In this document: in pieces, positions 63,001 through 64,000 of the stretch
Layout: each line of letters starts with the position of its first letter
Position numbering within the stretch: the first letter of the stretch is position 1
DNA from: Pomacea canaliculata
Lineage: Eukaryota; Mollusca; Gastropoda; Architaenioglossa; Ampullariidae
Reading direction: 5' to 3'
Assembly (NCBI RefSeq): GCF_003073045.1
Contig: NC_037595.1
Span: forward strand, 14,606,252 to 14,670,251
Length of the DNA stretch: 64,000 nucleotides
The notes under the pieces: generated by a model
Database searches by the model: none
The model's input: the letters and a program-made list of their open reading frames with translations, nothing else
What the model was told of the DNA's origin: nothing
Made by a program: the position numbers and the translations under genes

Positions 63001-64000
63001 CACACCGCCTGCCCAACACTGCTTACCCCATGAAGGTATCTTTATGATGCAGTGTTGCTGTGACATGCTTGTGTGCGGCATTTTCTTTTTTTGCCATGTA
63101 TTTCTATTGTTATATCTCTGTATGTTTGTTGATATGTTTGGTTTGTGTTTGAAGGTGTGCTAGTCGTTTGGAGTTCTTTATTTTTCTTTGTGAATGCGCA
63201 CTGAATCCAAGGTGGAAAAATTTGACGTATAAAGCTACTTGATTATTATGCACACCAGTACATACCAAAACACGCATACACACCAGAAGACGCAAGAAAC
63301 ACACTACATCCAGAAAAAACAATGTATACACAAAATATTCCCAATATTGTACACAAATCAAGCATAATTCTAAATTTTTTCAAGTAAAGCAAACTCATTC
63401 AATTTTTAAAGAAATCTGAGTTATACTACTTCAAACGCCAGTCTACAGGCGAAACAGCGAAGACAACTCTACCTGTGAAGCAGTGCCACATACGCTAAGG
63501 GAAGTAATTCCGTCACCAGCAAGCGGTTCCACACAAGGGAGGGCTCCATGTGGGCTTGGTAGTTGAGTTGATCGGCTGTGGGCCACTTGATATGTCTGCG
63601 GTTCTGACTCAGAGCGAAGAAGCCATGGACGTGCACAGGCAGTCCCGTGGGACTTGTCATCTCCAGGGGCAGTGGGAGGAAACAGAAGAGGTGACTCTGA
63701 AGTTGTGCTGCCCTCCAAGAGGCATGGCTACGCCCACGTGTGGCTGGTAACACAGGTTCGAGTCCCTGCACAGCCTCAGCAGCTGCTCGCTTGCCGACTG
63801 TCTGCCCGCGAGGTAGTTGACCACCAGCCATCGCTCCTTGTTCTGGAACCGACCATGGAGGTCCGACAGCTGCATCTCGACCTCTGACCTGCTACACACA
63901 GGCGCCAGGGGCAGCTGTTCGCTGGCTGCTCGGATGCTGTTCTTGAACCTTGACCTCTCGGCCCTCACAGCATTCACGCACTTCTCTGACAATTCTACTG
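50240..64000 (-). CDS. SACS: sacsin, 3' portion (SRR1 end, SRR2, SRR3, J domain, HEPN); gene runs off the window
   Basis: Sacsin is a giant chaperone-like protein with three HSP90-ATPase-like sacsin repeat regions, a DnaJ domain and a C-terminal HEPN domain. In vertebrates it acts in mitochondrial and intermediate-filament quality control. The window holds about 12.5 kb of coding sequence: an exon from beyond 64000 to 63473, one at 62939-62280, a giant exon of about 10.9 kb at 61839-50937 (a hallmark of SACS genes), and a last exon at 50521-50240. Domain order and family motifs match human sacsin end to end. The frame changes about 24 times by single bases, for example near 63700, 62765, 61520, 60855, 59860, 59620, 59555, 59055, 58870, 58060, 55880, 54385, 53600, 53515, 52840, 52785, 51910, 51520, 51345 and 51045. 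Every piece between changes is open, up to 729 residues. This looks like an intact gene in an indel-rich assembly or a very young pseudogene. Confidence 0.94.
51320..51905 (-). CDS. SACS: sacsin: linker and DnaJ (J) domain
   Basis: The segment after SRR3 encodes FKDGEHVGFEV, YIFGVIRHEASGG and NLLTKKYLVDLGSERG then ATRLYKFIR, matching the family pattern before the J domain. The J domain reads LKVVLKETRRLLVEALQLPE, SERKRVHKRLILKWHPDKNP. The HPD tripeptide that stimulates Hsp70 ATPase is intact at 51384-51376. A frame change lies just before the domain and another just after it (near 51345). Confidence 0.93.
51906..56690 (-). CDS. SACS: sacsin: SRR3 with HSP90-like ATPase head
   Basis: It begins IIPFGQRELLTNRIKRLL with the N-box KELIQNADDAGATEIKF near 56590-56540, then QGPALCIYNNKSFTAADMEG, GRYGVGFNVVYHITDVPSFW and CVFDPACQYL. 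The ATPase core is continuous in one frame. The signature block recurs as LAFCCLPLPVRTNLPVHVNG (about 55600-55545). The later part runs through WDSEDD, LLPLAHLDLSRLP and LYTYFADCTEDLQALKSLPV to AAAMGFVLDFETMWLEHIVD. The long C-terminal extension of this repeat relative to the others is normal for sacsin. Confidence 0.9.
56690..59770 (-). CDS. SACS: sacsin: SRR2 with HSP90-like ATPase head
   Basis: The repeat starts at NLDFGYGQHEELTDRL and carries the ATPase N-box as KELIQNADDAGATE (ending near 59618), then SLQGPALWAFNNAIFSDEDF, VGKFGLGFNSVYNLTDAPSF and the strand FRFPFRTEEQA. These form the Bergerat ATP-binding fold; the Glu and Asn of ELIQN are the catalytic and Mg2+-binding positions in HSP90. 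The part from about 59070 to 58060 is the most broken stretch of the gene, with seven frame changes in 1 kb, yet GHLFCFLPLPMELVSLDLPV and VCRAYLLLLENLHQEAANEA remain readable in separate frames. The repeat finishes inside the 729-residue open stretch that starts at 57997. Confidence 0.9.
59770..63992 (-). CDS. SACS: sacsin: C-terminal part of SRR1
   Basis: The frame is open to the window edge (VELSEKCVNA at 64000), so the ATPase head of this repeat lies outside. Visible are HLFCFLPLPLEM, GLPVHVHGFFALSQNRRHIK and WNRLLVTELLPLAYVALL, the SRR signature block. After a 533-bp intron (63472-62940) follow NFYKAWPDMTRVGCRWQPLV, HVSELILTCHQQLGD and LLDRCLLPLQNGSFGVF, which are regulatory-middle elements of SRRs. 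After a second intron (62279-61840) the domain continues through SKLYHLKLLPCLEGS and DLYDAQNGVLRELF to VFVHTEIDADTAVRLGAVKM at its end. The exon ending at 62280 is in phase 0 but the next exon needs phase 1, so one more base is probably missing or extra there. Confidence 0.9.

Noticed and set aside
50937-63992. Programmed frameshifting in sacsin
   Set aside because: About 24 changes in both directions, at unrelated sequences and clustered in one region, do not fit a programmed mechanism. Assembly indels or recent damage explain them more simply.

Overview
The window is animal nuclear DNA. Its genes are split by spliceosomal introns, its protein families are metazoan, and its background is AT-rich with GC-rich islands, tRNA-derived SINEs, LINE remnants and many minisatellites. 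The gene set (an invertebrate-type beta-1,4-galactosyltransferase-family enzyme, a CCDC83 orthologue and a full-architecture sacsin) and the SINE style suggest a lophotrochozoan, most likely a mollusc. That taxonomic call is inference.

Layout. Positions 1-12,500 hold no gene I can support. They carry an AT-rich tandem array (about 185-570), two GC/CpG-rich islands that may be promoters or non-coding first exons (1,640-2,974 and 7,641-7,955), a three-copy palindrome-bearing repeat (4,736) and a 35-bp minisatellite (9,144-9,730). From 12.5 to 30.5 kb on the + strand lies a beta-1,4-galactosyltransferase/N-acetylgalactosaminyltransferase gene. It has five shared catalytic exons (26,551-30,515) and two candidate alternative membrane-anchor exons (12,533-13,056 and 18,724-19,342), both ending in the same phase with a GTGAGT donor. 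Positions 30.5-36.6 kb separate it from a convergent CCDC83 orthologue on the minus strand (11 coding exons, 43,759 to 36,627, plus a 5' UTR exon near 45,665-45,750). After an AT-rich gap, the rest of the minus strand (64,000 to 50,240) is the 3' part of a sacsin gene: the end of sacsin repeat region (SRR) 1, SRR2, SRR3, a J domain and a C-terminal HEPN domain. The gene runs off the right edge of the window.

How the genes relate. I see no operon-like or functional linkage between the three genes. One encodes a Golgi glycosyltransferase, one a coiled-coil protein and one a giant chaperone-like protein.

Main oddities. (i) The glycosyltransferase has two possible type II anchor exons. (ii) A minisatellite starts exactly at the exon 4 splice donor, next to an in-frame TAG just after the catalytic EDDD motif. 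(iii) The sacsin reading frame changes about two dozen times without one independent nonsense codon, which suggests assembly indels more than old decay. (iv) Three unrelated tandem arrays share an ACGTCA/TGACGT core. I found no clear new defence system, CRISPR array, tRNA or rRNA gene.
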